Positions 12,512-24,231 of a stretch of DNA of 64,000 nucleotides are shown here, piece after piece. Within the stretch, counting starts at the first letter, position 1, and every line of letters begins with the position of its first letter. Position numbers and translations under genes: made by a program. The notes beneath the pieces were generated by a model. The model was not told where the DNA came from. It searched no databases and saw nothing but the letters and a program-made list of their open reading frames with translations. Location: assembly GCA_027924645.1 (NCBI GenBank), contig BSBN01000140.1:9244501-9308500 (forward strand). Reading direction: 5' to 3'. This DNA comes from Cunninghamia lanceolata (taxonomy: Eukaryota; Streptophyta; Pinopsida; Cupressales; Cupressaceae).

Positions 12512-12529
12512 TCCCCAGCAGAGTCACTA
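12512..12529 (-). promoter_or_regulatory. Primer binding site of element C
   Basis: The minus strand reads TAGTGACTCTGCTGGGGA five bases after the 5' LTR end. It aligns with the E site TGGCAACTCTATTGGGGA and with the TGGCGACTCTGCTGGGGA type known from Tat elements. The first bases have mutated. It fixes minus orientation. Confidence 0.7.
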
Positions 12530-13370
12530 AAAACTGTTGGGTGAATATTTTTTCATTTAGCTAATGGTAAAATGGTTATATCAACCACAGTGTGATGAGA
12601 TAAATCTCTCTTCTCAGCAAGGGGAGGTTCCCTTTTAACTATTACAAACTTAGTTACACTAAATACTACCTTTGGGGGTGTGTTACATTCATCCTTTTCT
12701 CTTCTTTTAGAAAAGATGTTTACAATGTTTCACAGTAATATTCAACAATGTTTCTACACTTAAACAATAATCAACAATACTCTTGTAAGTTGAACCACAA
12801 AGTCTTTCAATTAAATTCACAAAAAGATTCACGAACCAAGTGAATAATCACAAATACAAAGTCTTCAAATTATCCCCAGAAAGATTTTAAAAGTAACTGT
12901 ATCACCAGTTGGAGCACAAAGTTTGTCAACTAACAACACCACTGATCCATGTGAATGTGATTGAAAATCATAGCACAAAGTCTACAAGTTCTCAACATGA
13001 TTCATATACAAAGTGAACAACTACAAGCTCAAAGTCTTTATAACCCTCCACCGAGAAACCCTTTCAACACACATATATTCAAGGAAATAATATAACACAA
13101 AGTTTATATAACTTATCTTGAACGTCCTCCAATCATGATAACCAAGCACCACTTTATCCAATCAATCAACAAGAGAAATCAGCAAAAATGCTATATGTAC
13201 ATCCTCACTCATACAATTTCGATTCAACACAAAGTTTGATATCAAAACTTGCCTTCTTTATTGATTGGAATTGATCATGCAATTTGAACACAAAATCTCA
13301 AAGTTGTCACAATTTGGGCAGCACTTTGTTGCATAAGATTAAAGATAAAAATTAGAATGAAGGCCCTATT

Positions 13371-13378
13371 TATTTATA
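13371..13378 (-). promoter_or_regulatory. TATA box of element C 5' LTR
   Basis: TATAAATA on the minus strand within CCTATAAATAAATAGGG. This is the active-side promoter for the element because it lies in the 5' LTR. Confidence 0.6.
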
Positions 13379-14189
13379 GGGAGAGGCCTTGAGAAAATTT
13401 AGGAAAAACCTAACTACTTTGACTTATTTAGAAATAGGAGTCCTTATTGACTTGGGACTTCCTATGTTTTTATATGTAATTACATATGAGAAAAGTACAT
13501 GTAAAAGTATCTAAAACTAAATGAAAAGTACATATGAAACTACAAAAATATTCTAAGGCATGATGGCTTTCATCAACTCCCATTCCCTGTAATCTACACA
13601 CATCTTCATGATGATCAGTCTACGAACCCAATTCAAGAGTAACTTGCCAGGTTTGATGACTAAGCATCTTTGTATGCCACTTCCATTGTCACTACTATTC
13701 ACTCTCCAATGTCTATTGCACTATCCATACATGATTGCTTATCTCTAAACACAACTGCTCCTCCTTGACTACAAGTGGCACAACACATTATTCTCATTGT
13801 CTTGACTATGAATTGAATCACTTGTCTCCATGAGTAATGGATTTCAACATCCTTCTTTACTGTCATGTGCATGCTCCTATTATCAAACCCCTGCTATCTT
13901 GTGCTTCATTACTTTGGCCTTCTGAGGAGATGGGCTAGTCATTTGAAAGATAGACTCCTTCGGATGATGTGATGACCTCAACAACTTTGCAGGAGAAACT
14001 GTAACAAAAAGTCATGATCTTGCAGTTAGGGGAAATACTGGTAATTTTGGGAAACTACATGTTGGCAATCATGATGACGGGAGTGAGCTTGAAAGGGTAA
14101 AGAGCAAGCAGGTCAAAAAAATGGAGGAAAGCAGGCTCAAGATAGCTTTTTAGAGAATTCTCCAGAGTTAGAAAATTTCTAAATAGTGA

Positions 14190-14890
14190 TGCACGGGTGG
14201 AAAAATTTGTCGCCCTTGCATTTAGGAAGGGATTACATCTCATGTTAGAGTGGAAAAAAGGCCTGCTCTTGCATGTGGGAGGTAAAACTATGTTTCATTC
14301 TCGGGTGGCAATTTTTGTCACCCTTGCATTTGAGGGGTATTTGTGGGCTCCATGTATAAGAGCGGTAAATTTAAACACTTGTGCATTGAACAAGCTTGAG
14401 TGAACATTGAAGTGTTGGAGTAGTGATTTTTACCGCTTGTGCATATGAAGGAAGAACATGGGATGTTAGAGCGGTGAATTTTATTGCTTGCACAAGGTAA
14501 CTTCACTGCTAAAGATTTTTGTGTAGGAGTGGCGATTTTTGCCACCCCTACACTTAGGGAATACCTCAAAAAAAGAAACAAAGGCATGAGCGGCAAATTT
14601 TGCCACTCATGCAAAACTTACAAAACCAAAACAAAAATACATCAATGGTAAAAAGTGTCGCTCCTGCACTTGGATCAAACAACACAAAACAAATACATGC
14701 ACGAGCGGTAAAAAATGCCGCTCCTGCATGGGAAACTATAAAAGCAAACATATGTGCAATGGTGCTAAAATTTGCCGCTTGTACACAACATAGACAAATA
14801 ATATGCATGGGTGGCAATTTTGCTGCCCTTGCATGACTCAAAGACTGAAATATGCACTGGCTATTAAATTTTATTTGCCCCTGCATGTTA
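14190..14890. repeat. Dyad array in element C 5' LTR
   Basis: Second copy of the array described at 9540-10245, with the same unit order. Some units are better kept here, for example GAGCGGCAAATTTTGCCACTC near 14587 and GAGCGGTAAAAAATGCCGCTC near 14703. Others have decayed: the 9713 unit is broken near 14361. Confidence 0.85.
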
Positions 14891-15837
14891 ACAAAAAATT
14901 TGCTAACTCCTTAAAACTGCAAAAACTAGTTTAACAACTTGCACGAATTTTGAGAAATCAAAATGAGAAGATACTCAAATAGATAGTCAGGAGCAAGAGG
15001 ACTACGTATGAGGATGAGATGACTCACCTCAATTTCTGAGCTTAGAGTGTAGGTTATGGAACAGACAAGTTTCATAGGATTCATCCTACAAAATGAGTGC
15101 AGCTGATTTTGAGGACAACAAAATGCTATCCTCAAAACTTCATCACAAAACTCAGTAAGATATGCTTAAAACTCCATGAAAACTCCATCAAAATGAATCA
15201 ACTGAGTGCCCAAATAAAGCTCCTAAAGGAAGCCTCCAATATTCCTTGCTGATGTGGTCTTTCACACATGAAGAAGGTGTCCTTGCAGAGGTTTTCATCT
15301 CAGCAAGTCAACCTTCAAACCCTTGAAGCCAAGCTCCAAAGCAATGCACAAGAATATTAAAACAAGAGAGTAAAATCAATAATCCAAGCATATGGAAATG
15401 AGCTTCATTTCTTTCTTTTATTTTCCCCTCTTCTCCAATGTCTAAGAAAGTTAATATTTTATTATTTTATTTTATGTTCTTGACCCCCTTATTCCTCCAT
15501 GAGGACGCCCATCTCGTAGTCTAACACTTTAAGTTATAACTTAATTAATAAATTGAGACACTTTATAACTTAAAGTCACATTTAAAACATAAGTCACTTT
15601 ACCCTTAATATTATAAGTTAAATCTTTAATTTAACTTATACTTCGTCAACAAAGCTTCGTGTATCTCAAATCCACTAATCTCATGTTAGGAACCTCCTCA
15701 TCTGTCCCTACTATAAATAGCAAGGCGCTCTGACCTAACTTACTATAAATAGTAAGTCTCCAATTAGATCCCCTACACACTGTCATTAGCCTACGGAGTC
15801 TTGTGATAGGCTAATCTCCATCAACTGATTATATGGG

Positions 15838-16137
15838 CTAAATAGGAGACATTATAGTCCTCCCTCCCCAAGATTTCTTGTCCTCAAGCAATCTCAGCTC
15901 AGGATGTTGAAGTATGTTCTCACTCTCCCATGTTGCATCCTCCACTGACAAGTTATTCCATTTCACCAGGTACTCTCTGATGATCCGCCTCCTTAGATTC
16001 CTCTCCCGTGTGTCTATGATAGCCTCTAGGACCAATATTAGCTTCCCCTCCTCATCTAATGGTGGAAGCTCAACTGAAGGAATCACATTGTGGCCAAGTG
16101 CTTTCTTTAACCTAAAAACATGGAATACATTGTGCAC
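15838..16137 (-). CDS. Chromodomain and integrase tail of element B
   Basis: An open stretch of 99 codons. It begins in the integrase C-terminal region (MHNVFHVFRLKKALG) and ends in a chromodomain with YLVKWNNLSVEDATWE followed by an ENI...HPEL helix. Chromodomains of this group are thought to steer integration to particular histone marks (family knowledge). It is the best preserved part of B: the frame is open while the neighbouring integrase core has several stops. It is a fragment of the original polyprotein, not a separate gene, and the frame stops inside the 3' LTR. Confidence 0.85.
   Translation of the reverse strand: MHNVFHVFRLKKALGHNVIPSVELPPLDEEGKLILVLEAIIDTRERNLRRRIIREYLVKWNNLSVEDATWESENILQHPELRLLEDKKSWGGRTIMSPI
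15858..15872 (-). promoter_or_regulatory. Polypurine tract of element B
   Basis: The minus strand reads CTTGGGGAGGGAGGAC directly before the 3' LTR. Purine tracts at this place prime plus-strand DNA synthesis in LTR elements. Confidence 0.85.
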
Positions 16138-17198
16138 TCAACTGTATGCTGGTAGCTCAAGCTCATAGGTCACTTCTCCCACTCTCCTAGCTACTCTGAA
16201 CGAACCATAGAACCTGGGTTTAAATTTCTCTTCTCCACTCCTTTTTAGAGTGGATTACCTGTAGGGTTAGAGCCTCAAGTACACCATATCTCCAACCTCA
16301 AAACTCCTCTCTACTCGGTGCTAATCAACATAAAGCTGTTGATTTTGTGCCTGCTATATGTTCTCCTTGAGCCCTCTCATTATATACTAGCTCTCCTGTA
16401 ATAGATCTTTTTCCTTCGACACTCAACTATCACCAAGTAGTAAATTTGTGAAGCATGGGGCATCATATCCATACAAAGCCCTAAATGGAGTCATCCTGAT
16501 TGACATATGATAAGTCGTGTTGTAGCAATACTCCCCCAAGTGTAACTATCTAATCCAAGCCTTCTGTTGCCCCAAAACATAGTTCTGCGGATACCCTTCC
16601 ACCCATTTATTCATTATCCCTATCTAGCCATCAGTCTATGGGTGGTAACTAGTGCTGGTAGTTATCTTAGTGCCATACAACCTGAATAAATCCTGCCAAA
16701 ACAAACTCAAGAGCTTACTATCCCTGTTAGTCACTATTCCCTTAGGTATCCCATGAAGTCTGAATATCTCCCTGAAGAATAGATCAACCACCTGTACAGT
16801 TGTGTATGTCACTTAAATGACAAAGAAATTTGCAAACTTGGTCAACCTGTCGATCACCACAAAGATGCAATCCTTCCCTTGAACCTTAGGTAGCCTTGTA
16901 ATAAAATCCATTGAGATGTAGTCCCATTTTTTGTTGGGAATAGGAAGTGGCTACAATAAACCTGCTTGGTAAGTATGTTCATTTTTTTTTGACATATGGG
17001 ACATTCATGAACATACTTAAGGACTTCATTCTTAAGTCCTTTCCATGTAGCTATCTTTTGAATCTGCATGTATGTTTTGAAAAACCTAGAATGGCTAGCC
17101 GTTGGTACATCATGGAAAGTCCTCAGAATCTTATTCTTAAACTGGGAGTTAGGCACTAAAAATATTCTGTCCTTATATATAATCAAATCATTCACCAC
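16138..17198 (-). pseudogene. Integrase of element B (broken)
   Basis: The N-terminal zinc-binding part is open (16854-17198): FHDVPTASH then ECPICQKK gives the H-H-C-C pattern. The catalytic core follows in shifted frames: a DRLTKF strand with the first Asp; TNRDSKL in place of the usual SDRD; and a TDG segment where a stop and changed residues remove the catalytic Glu region. The tail has a GPY-like segment (KFKPRFYGSF). Several stops (QTE and W positions) make it inactive. Confidence 0.85.
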
Positions 17199-17329
17199 AG
17201 TGTACCTTTCATCCTATATAGTTCACTCCATGACTCCTGCTACCCAAGAGTCCTTAGCATACTCTGCTGAAATTATCTCCCTCCAATTAGCAGATATCTC
17301 CCCAAACACAAGTGGGGTCATCTAGATAT

Positions 17330-18691
17330 TGCATCTGCAACTACATTTTTCTTACCCTTGACATTAAATGTCAAAATCATAGGCCCGGAGCCTACTTACC
17401 CACTTCTACTATTTGTCATTTAGATCCTTTTGGTTCACGAAGTATTTTATGCTGTTATGATATGTTTTTATTATAAACTTCCCTCCAATGAAGCAAGGTC
17501 TGAATTTGGCCAATGCATGCATAATGGCCAACATCTCTTAGTCATATATTGACTAGCTCTTCTCTACACCCCTAAGATTTATACTCTCAAACACAATAGG
17601 GTGTTTCTCCTGCATTAAAGCTACCCCTGTCCTGAGGCATCACACTCTAACTCAAAAAGTTTAGAGAAATTAGGGATTGCCAACACAGGGCAGGTAGACA
17701 TCAAGTGCTTGAAGTGGTCAAAGCACTGTTGAACTGTATCTATCCATATAAAGGCTCCTTTCTTAGTTAAATCTATCAATGGTGCTATTGTCTGTGAGAA
17801 TCCTTTAACAAACCTCCTGTAAAAACCACACAACCTAAAAAACCCCTTAAGCTAAGTGAGGTTTGTTGGTGGAGGCCATTCAATTATTGCCTTGATTTTT
17901 TCTGGATCAACACTAACACCATCTGCATTAATGATGTGACCTAGATATAGAAGCTCTGTCATGCCAAAGTCACACTTGGACTCTTTGGCATAGAGGGACT
18001 CACTCTCGAGGATGCTTAGAACCTCCTCCAAATGTCTCATGTGTTCCTCCCAACTCCTATTGAATATTAGGATGTCATCAAAGAAAATCAACACAAACTT
18101 TCTTATCTATTGTCTGAAAATCTTATTCATGCAACTCTGGAAGGTAGCATGGGCATTGGTCTACCCAAATGACATTGCTAAGAACTTAAAGTGGTCATAG
18201 TGACATATGAAGGGTATTTTTTCTATCTTCTTCCCTCATTCATATCTAATGGTGTCCTGACCTTAGATCTATCTTGGAAAAATAACAAGCCCCTGTAGTT
18301 CATCTATCAACTCATCTATGCGGGAAATCAAATACCTATTCTTTATGGTCTTTTCATTTAAGGCTCTATAGTCGATGCACATCCTGATGGTCTCGTTTTT
18401 CTTCTTGACCAACACAACTATTGAAGCAAAGGGACTCTTGCTAGGTCGGATGTGTCCCATTTTTAATAGTTCCTTAATTGTTTTTTCTATCTCATCCTTA
18501 ATCCTCTTAGGATGACAATAGGGTGTAACCATCATGGGCTTAGACCCATCCTTGAGCTTAATCAAATGCTCGATACGTCCATCAGGTGGCACTCTTGGAG
18601 GTATACTACCAAACACTTTACTGTGCTTGGTCAACAGCTTCTGTATGTCAGGATCATAGCTATTTTTTGGCTGTTGTGGACACTCTGGCAT
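17330..18691 (-). pseudogene. Reverse transcriptase and RNase H of element B (broken)
   Basis: 18269-18691 holds the N-terminal part of the reverse transcriptase (RMCIDYRALNEKTIKNRY, fingers/palm motif). 17852-18094 has the catalytic box FFDDILIF, where the chromovirus form of the YxDD motif is kept, then GHIINADGVSVDPEKI. 17621-17833 carries the connection (GFYRRFVKGFS) and the RNase H start (LECDASGQG) with the first Asp. The frame is broken between these parts, and the remaining RNase H (17330-17620) has stops. Confidence 0.9.
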
Positions 18692-18727
18692 AATAAGACA
18701 CTCTGCTGCCCACTCTACCTAGTCGTG

Positions 18728-19150
18728 TCACAGTAGTCTCTCTATCCTCTTGAGGGAAACTACTTGGAGTCCTCCATCTGATACTACTCTAAGCACTATT
18801 TTCTTCCCATGAGATTGAAACTTCATCTCCATTTTATTCAAGTTCATTATGAACTCCCCAAGTGTCATCAACCAATGCATGCCTAACACCACATCTGTGT
18901 CTCCTATCCCAACAACAGAGAAATCATCCTTAAATTTATACACTCTCATTTGTATGGTCAACCTAGAAATCTTTCTGGTACAAGTGAGTTTGAAGCCATT
19001 AGCTACCATTACCTTAAACCCTTCAAACTCTCCCACCTTAAGTCCCCATCAAGAAACTAACCCATCATCAATGAAATTGTGTGTAGCACCTATGTCTATC
19101 AGGGTGATGATGAGTTGACCTCCAAGGACTCCTCTCACTCTGAAGGAACC
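18728..19150 (-). pseudogene. Protease of element B
   Basis: A TLIDIGATHNFID segment (about 19090-19130) matches the aspartic protease active site DSGATHNFI with the Gly-preceding Ser changed to Ile. The downstream open part 18728-19036 has the ILGMHWL-type motif (VVLGMHWLMTLG). It lies between the zinc knuckle and the reverse transcriptase as expected. A stop falls just after the active site. Confidence 0.8.
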
Positions 19151-19204
19151 AACTTTCTAAAAGCTAGAAAGTTGTGCCAATGTCCCATCACTGTCACTGC
19201 TATG

Positions 19205-20421
19205 CTATGAGGCATTCTCATCTCCACTATCCTCCTTATCTGATGATTGGTCTAATGACTTTGAATGTGACTCCTCTACTAAATAGTACTCAATTAACTT
19301 TTCTTTTGCCTTATTAGGGCATCTATGTGAAGGGTCCCATGGTTCCTTGCAATGAACGCAAAGTTTTTTCCTCCTATACTCATTCAACTGGTCATTAGTT
19401 AACCTATTTGTTTTCTCCTTAGGCTGACTTATGTCCTTCTTGAAGGGTTTCCTATCTTTCTCCTTGTCCCTCCTGTATTGAAAACCTTACACTAAAATTT
19501 ATTCCTCCATACAGAGGACTCCATGTCACATGCCTTTTTCATGGCCTCCTGAAGTGATGATGGGTCTAAACCCTTAACCCAACCACGTAAAGGATCTAAA
19601 AGTCCATCTATGAATAGCATTACCAACATGCACTCTAAGATATCCGAGACCGTAACAGATAGGTCTTGAGACTTTGAAATGTAAGAATCTACTGATCCTA
19701 GTTGTGTGAGTTGAGCCAACTCTTTCTGCAACTCTGGATCCTTCTTATCAAATCTATCTATTAGTCTGGCAGTGAATTCGACATAAGAAGTGATTTGGTC
19801 ATGGCCCAAGGTTACCTTGCCATTACTCCATTTATGAGCGTTGCCCTCTAAATGTAAAGCTACATATGTGATAGCATTAGTTTCGGGCATTGGGATGATC
19901 TGCAAATAGCTATCCAACTTCTGGACGCATGCTCTAGTAGTGGTTTTGCTTGAACTATCAAAATAAGGCAAAGTCATTTTGTTGACTTTCTTCTGGAGCT
20001 CTTAGTTTTGTTGTCTATTTCCCCTGTGGGGTCTGTGTTTCATCCTGAGATCAGAGAACTCTCCAAAATTAATCTCAGCTCTAAATTCATCATGGGATGC
20101 CCACCAGTCTCTCAAAATCTCATCCTGAAACTTAATCTATGTAGCCTCCTATTGAGGAACATTGTTCCTGGGTGCAAATATAGGTATACCAGGTCTGTCA
20201 CCTGTTGTCAACTAGAAAGCTCTCCTATTAATGACTAATGCTTCACCCTCATCATCCCTATCTCTATGCCTGTCTCCAGTGTGCCTATCGCCATTGTACC
20301 TGTCACCATTGTGCCTATCACCTCCATTATTAACTCTGTTCCTATCCCCAAAGTTATTCTGGTTCCTTCCATTGTTATTATTTTTGTTGTCCCTATTGTT
20401 TCTAGCATCATGGGGTATCAA
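19205..20421 (-). pseudogene. Gag of element B with zinc knuckle
   Basis: The capsid part at 19492-19977 (161 codons) has YFDSSSKTTTRACVQKLDSYLQ and DRFDKKDPELQKELAQLTQ, typical of chromovirus Gag. The nucleocapsid part at 19205-19387 has a CVHCKEPWDPSHRC zinc knuckle of the chromovirus C-x2-C...H-x-C form. The upstream stretch 20212-20421 is Asn/Asp/Gly/Arg-rich, with a short repeated motif GDRHNGDRYNGDRH encoded by a 15 bp tandem repeat. Frames differ between the parts. Confidence 0.85.
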
Positions 20422-20770
20422 TTGGGTAAGGATCTAAGCCAATTCTGTTTGTGACTCTCACATTGTCTCATCCATCCGAGTAAAACTCCTCTTTATATCT
20501 TGTTGTCCTCTAGCCACGAGTTCATAATATCTCATAAACTAGATTCTTCATTCTCTCTATCACCATTTCCTCAACCAGTACCTCAATCTCACTTGAAAAG
20601 GGATCTATCTGTGGTACTTTGAGCTCTGGTTCTATCTACGGTACCTATAGTTTTGGCTATGACCTATTTCTTCTTAGATTATAATGGTGAGTAAATGGCT
20701 GCAAAGGCTACATGTCTTAGTTCATCTTCTGCATGTCATATTTAACCTCACAAGATGGTAAGATACACTA

Positions 20771-20781
20771 CTCTAATACCA
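20771..20781 (-). promoter_or_regulatory. Primer binding site of element B
   Basis: The minus strand reads TGGTATTAGAG one base after the 5' LTR end (GTTACA). It is the Met-initiator type with one change. It fixes minus orientation. Confidence 0.85.
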
Positions 20782-20782
20782 C

Positions 20783-22199
20783 TGTAACATACACTATTCT
20801 AGCTAGGGCTTCTGTATCAATTTTTTTTGTGTTTCTAAATGCGGTTGTTTAGGGTTTCATGTGCATGTTTTACATGTAGGGTTTTTTGCATTGAACATAT
20901 GAAATAAAGCATATAAACAAACCCATAAAATCTACAACATATATCAATAAAAGGATGAAGACCCATATTGTATTATAACAAAATATGAATTATGAGTACA
21001 TACCCATATGCCAGATTACAACTTAGTATTTTTGTTGTATCAAGAACAACAATATGGAAGCTAGTAAACACATCTTAGACTCCACAAGTGAAGAGATTTC
21101 AACATACACATATTTAGAGATGATACAAGGTCACTAGGCGTCCAAGATACAAGCCATAGTTGCTCCCAATGAAGAAGAAAACAATATTAGTAATACCCAC
21201 GAATCCCCTTGTGTTGTACTGCTAGGATGGAGTCTATATTAGCCATAAACAAATGAAAGACAACCTTAAAAATCTCTATTTTGTACCAAAAGATGCTACA
21301 GCTATTAGACAAACATGCTAAGATGAAGAACATAACGAAATCTGCCCAAAATCACTCAATAATATCCTTTACAGCAGTATGACTCATTCCAGTAGGGGTA
21401 CAACTAGAAAAAGAGTCTGCAAATAGTCCCAAATCCCTTCAAAAAACACTACAATCTACTATGAAATGTTGTCCTCAATACTTCATCACAAAACTTGGTA
21501 AGATATGCTTAAAAATCCATGAAAACTCTATTAAAATGAATCAACTAAGTGACCAAATGAAGCTCCTAAATGAAGCCTCCAATATTCCTTTATGATGTGG
21601 TCTTTCACACATGAAGAAGGTGTCCTTGCAGAGGTTTTCATCTCAGCAAGTCAACCTCCAAACCTTGAAGCCAAGCTCCAAAGCAATGCACGAGATTATC
21701 AAAACAAGAGAGTAAAATCAATAATCCAAGCATATGCAAATGAGCTTCATTTCTTTCTTTTATTTTCCCCTCTTCTCCAATGCCCAAGAAAGTGAATATT
21801 TTATTATTTTATTTTATGTTCTTGACCCCCTTATTCCTCCATGAGGGCGCCCATCTCCTAGTGTGACACTTTAAGTTATAACTTGATTAATAAAGTGAGA
21901 CACTTTATAACTTAAAGTCACATTTAAAACATAAGTCACTTTACCCTTAATATTATAAGTTAAATCTTTAATTTAACTTATATTTCGTCAACAAAGCTTT
22001 GGGTATCTTGAATCCACTAATATCGTGCTAGGAACCTCTGCATCTACCCCTGCTATAAATAGCAAGGCGCTCTGACCTAACTTACTATAAATCGTAAGTA
22101 TCCAATTAGACCCCCTACACACTGCCATTAGCCTACGGGAGTCCCATGATAGACTAATCTCCCTTAATTGAACATATGGACTAAATGGGGGACATTACA
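20783..22199 (-). repeat. 5' LTR of element B
   Basis: 1,417 bp from TGTAACATAC to GACATTACA. It is uninterrupted and aligns with the split copy at 7225-7881 plus 15126-15856. It carries paired TATA-like dyads (GCTATAAATCG/AGC forms around 22055-22095). The right edge abuts the duplicated target CATTT. Confidence 0.9.
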
Positions 22200-22374
22200 C
22201 ATTTTTTCATTGGTCATGGTGGACATTGTGGCACTAATTCTTTTGTGAGTTGTTGATTGACATCTATAGGGGTTATGTCTGATTCGCATCCTGCTTGAAG
22301 CACACAACCTCAAAAGAGGCACACAGACTATAGATCAACATCAAAGGCCTCTTTGCTTTTTTCTTGGGCCTTAA

Positions 22375-22753
22375 CTAGTTGCCCTCAAACTCGTATTTCT
22401 TGACCAAATCCCTGAAGTATTTGAGTGCACTATTCATTGGAGATGCCAATGAAATCATTGGAGATCCGACGTTGAATTTGTAGGGTTCGTGGTCCTCATA
22501 TCTCCCGGTCGCCACACTCAAGCTACAAGTCATGATCAAAGGCTCCCAAGCGGATTCTTCATTCATTGTTGAGGTTTAAATTTGCTTCCATCTCCACTAA
22601 ATGGTTGTTCCACATCAAGGTTGCCAAAGAGTGAGCGGTCTTCACACTGGTCAACGCCATTACAGGCCACAATTTCTTTGGTACCATTATTTTCAACGAC
22701 TTAGGGTTTGGTTCAGCCCATTTGGACTTCTCTAGCCGTACCATGACCTCCAC
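22375..22753 (-). pseudogene. Unrecognised coding fragment in element A interior
   Basis: Two minus-strand frames, 22559-22753 (64 codons) and 22375-22566 (63 codons), read as one protein broken by a 4 bp tandem duplication (TGAATGAA) near 22562, because the sense repeats as LNLNNE / MNEESAWEPL. It is antisense to element A. WEPL and the surrounding pattern do not let me name a family with confidence. It could be a captured host gene fragment or a chance frame. Confidence 0.35.
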
Positions 22754-23634
22754 AAATCTGGTATTTAGTATTTGGTTTTTCTTTTGCCATTGGTTACATT
22801 TCTTTGTTGTTACAGTTTGCTAACATTGTAGCATTTTGTGTTATGCTACACTTCTAACCCTCTAGCATTAAATGCTAAATCACATTTTTGTTAACTATTG
22901 ACAATAACATTATATGTCATATTAACATTTATTATAACCTATAGGGATTAAAATAGATTGCCAACTACAAATGTTAATGTTTATTAACAAATGTAATAGT
23001 TAGTTGATTAGCTACCCACCAAAACTAATATTTTATGCTAGAACAACAAAATCCAACAACATATGATAATCCATAGAGGTTAGTTAAATGTACTTATGAT
23101 GCTCACAACTCACCATTGAAAGTTTCATTTTCTAAAAAAAATTTGCCTTGAAAGACCCCAATCTTGCATAGGTTTGTGCAAAGGGTTTTATTTTTCATTT
23201 TTTTGTAATTTACACCCACAGAGGTGAAGTTAGGCATTTTTATAGTCGACATGAAGATAGTTTGAGCGCTGACAAAGATGCATCAAGACGATTTGGGAAT
23301 TATCCCATTTTTCTCAAAAAAATTTCACTCGTTGTAAAGAAAGTAAAATAACTCGAAAAACAATTGTATCTTTTGATTGGTAACTCAAAATTGAGTGTCA
23401 TTTTTTTAGAAAGTGAATATTTTTTCGAGAGTAATCTATTGGAAACAATTTCACACTATAATTTTAAAGTGTCACTTTTTGTTCCAATTACACTTGTTTA
23501 ACGCACTATCATTATAAAGTGTCAAATTCAGGGGGGATAAAAATATTGAGTCATAGGGAAGTTTCTCAAACAAAAAAATAATATTGGGGTAAAAATATTG
23601 GATTATGGGGGGTTCATAGAGGTGTTTAAAGAGC

Positions 23635-24075
23635 ATTTCCAAGTTGTGCTAAGAGCACTTCCATAGAAATATGTCAAGAGCACTTCCACTACTACTTCAT
23701 CATTCTTCAACATTTGTTTTTGTAATGTATTGAGATATGTCAAGTACATTTCCATTGAGATGTGTCAAGAACATTTCCACTACAACATCACTATCACCTA
23801 ATGCTACATGTGCATCCAAAGTTGATTCTTCAAGGACTTCTAGAGTCTCATCACAACAAAAGATTGATATCAGTTCATTTGCTTCTACAAATTTTAGAGT
23901 TGCTTCATAGAAGGTTTCCACAAAATCCTCAAAGCGGGACTTCACATTAAACATGAATTGTAGCCATATGGCATGTAATTGCATTCCACACATGGATCTT
24001 GCAACTATTGAAGGACTATCAGTTTCAATTGTAATCTATCAAGTGCAATTCCATCGAGTCATGTCTAGAACACTT
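23635..24075. repeat. Diverged short repeats TGTCAAGAGCACTTCCA
   Basis: Variants of a 17-20 bp phrase occur at about 23647, 23672, 23735 and 23761, with a further one near 24037. They are spaced roughly 25-60 bp apart. They lie in the last part of element A's interior, close to the 3' LTR. No function is apparent. Confidence 0.5.
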
Positions 24076-24223
24076 TCTTATTTTGTCTCTTTTGGAGGAA
24101 AGCTTTTTCCCACTGGGTTTTCTTTCTTTCTATGTTTTATGAGAGATGCATTTGTACATGGGTACTTGATCAGACCTAGTTTCTGGGACCCATCATTGTT
24201 TCACTACTCCCTAAGTTGCACTT

Positions 24224-24231
24224 AAGGGGGG
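24224..24231 (+). promoter_or_regulatory. Polypurine tract of element A
   Basis: AAGGGGGG, six bases before the 3' LTR start. Its place and strand agree with the + orientation set by the primer binding site. Confidence 0.7.

Larger units (their letters stand above)
7882..15120 (-). mobile_element. Element C: gag-only Tat-like Gypsy element
   Basis: The element begins TGTTGGGTG and ends GAGGACAACA, with the target AAATG duplicated at 7877-7881 and 15121-15125. Two long LTRs (7882-10468 and 12535-15120, about 2.59 kb each) enclose only about 2.07 kb of interior. On the minus strand that interior holds a broken gag related to that of element E, and no protease, reverse transcriptase or integrase. 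It is a non-autonomous deletion derivative that sits inside an LTR of element B and is therefore younger than B. Confidence 0.9.
12535..15120 (-). repeat. 5' LTR of element C
   Basis: Begins TGTTGGGTGAATATTTT and ends GAGGACAACA. It carries the same dyad array (14190-14890) and a TATA box (13371-13378) as the other copy. Scattered substitutions separate the two LTRs, so the insertion is not very recent. Confidence 0.9.
7225..15856 (-). repeat. 3' LTR of element B, split by element C
   Basis: Parts 7225-7881 and 15126-15856 align end to end with the other LTR at 20783-22199 (about 1.4 kb). The split lies at AAATG, which is duplicated around element C. The outer end reads CATTATA rather than CATTACA, one base off the canonical end. 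Confidence 0.9.
7225..22199 (-). mobile_element. Element B: chromodomain Ty3/Gypsy element (chromovirus)
   Basis: The element is bounded by TGTAACATAC (7225) and GGACATTACA (ends 22199), with CATTT duplicated on both sides (7220-7224 and 22200-22204). On the minus strand the order is 5' LTR (20783-22199), primer binding site, gag with zinc knuckle, protease, reverse transcriptase, RNase H, integrase, chromodomain, purine tract, 3' LTR (7225-15856, split by element C). Integrase before a C-terminal chromodomain defines chromoviruses. The coding region has many stops and shifts, so it cannot encode a working polyprotein. The interior is about 4.9 kb, normal for the family. Confidence 0.92.
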
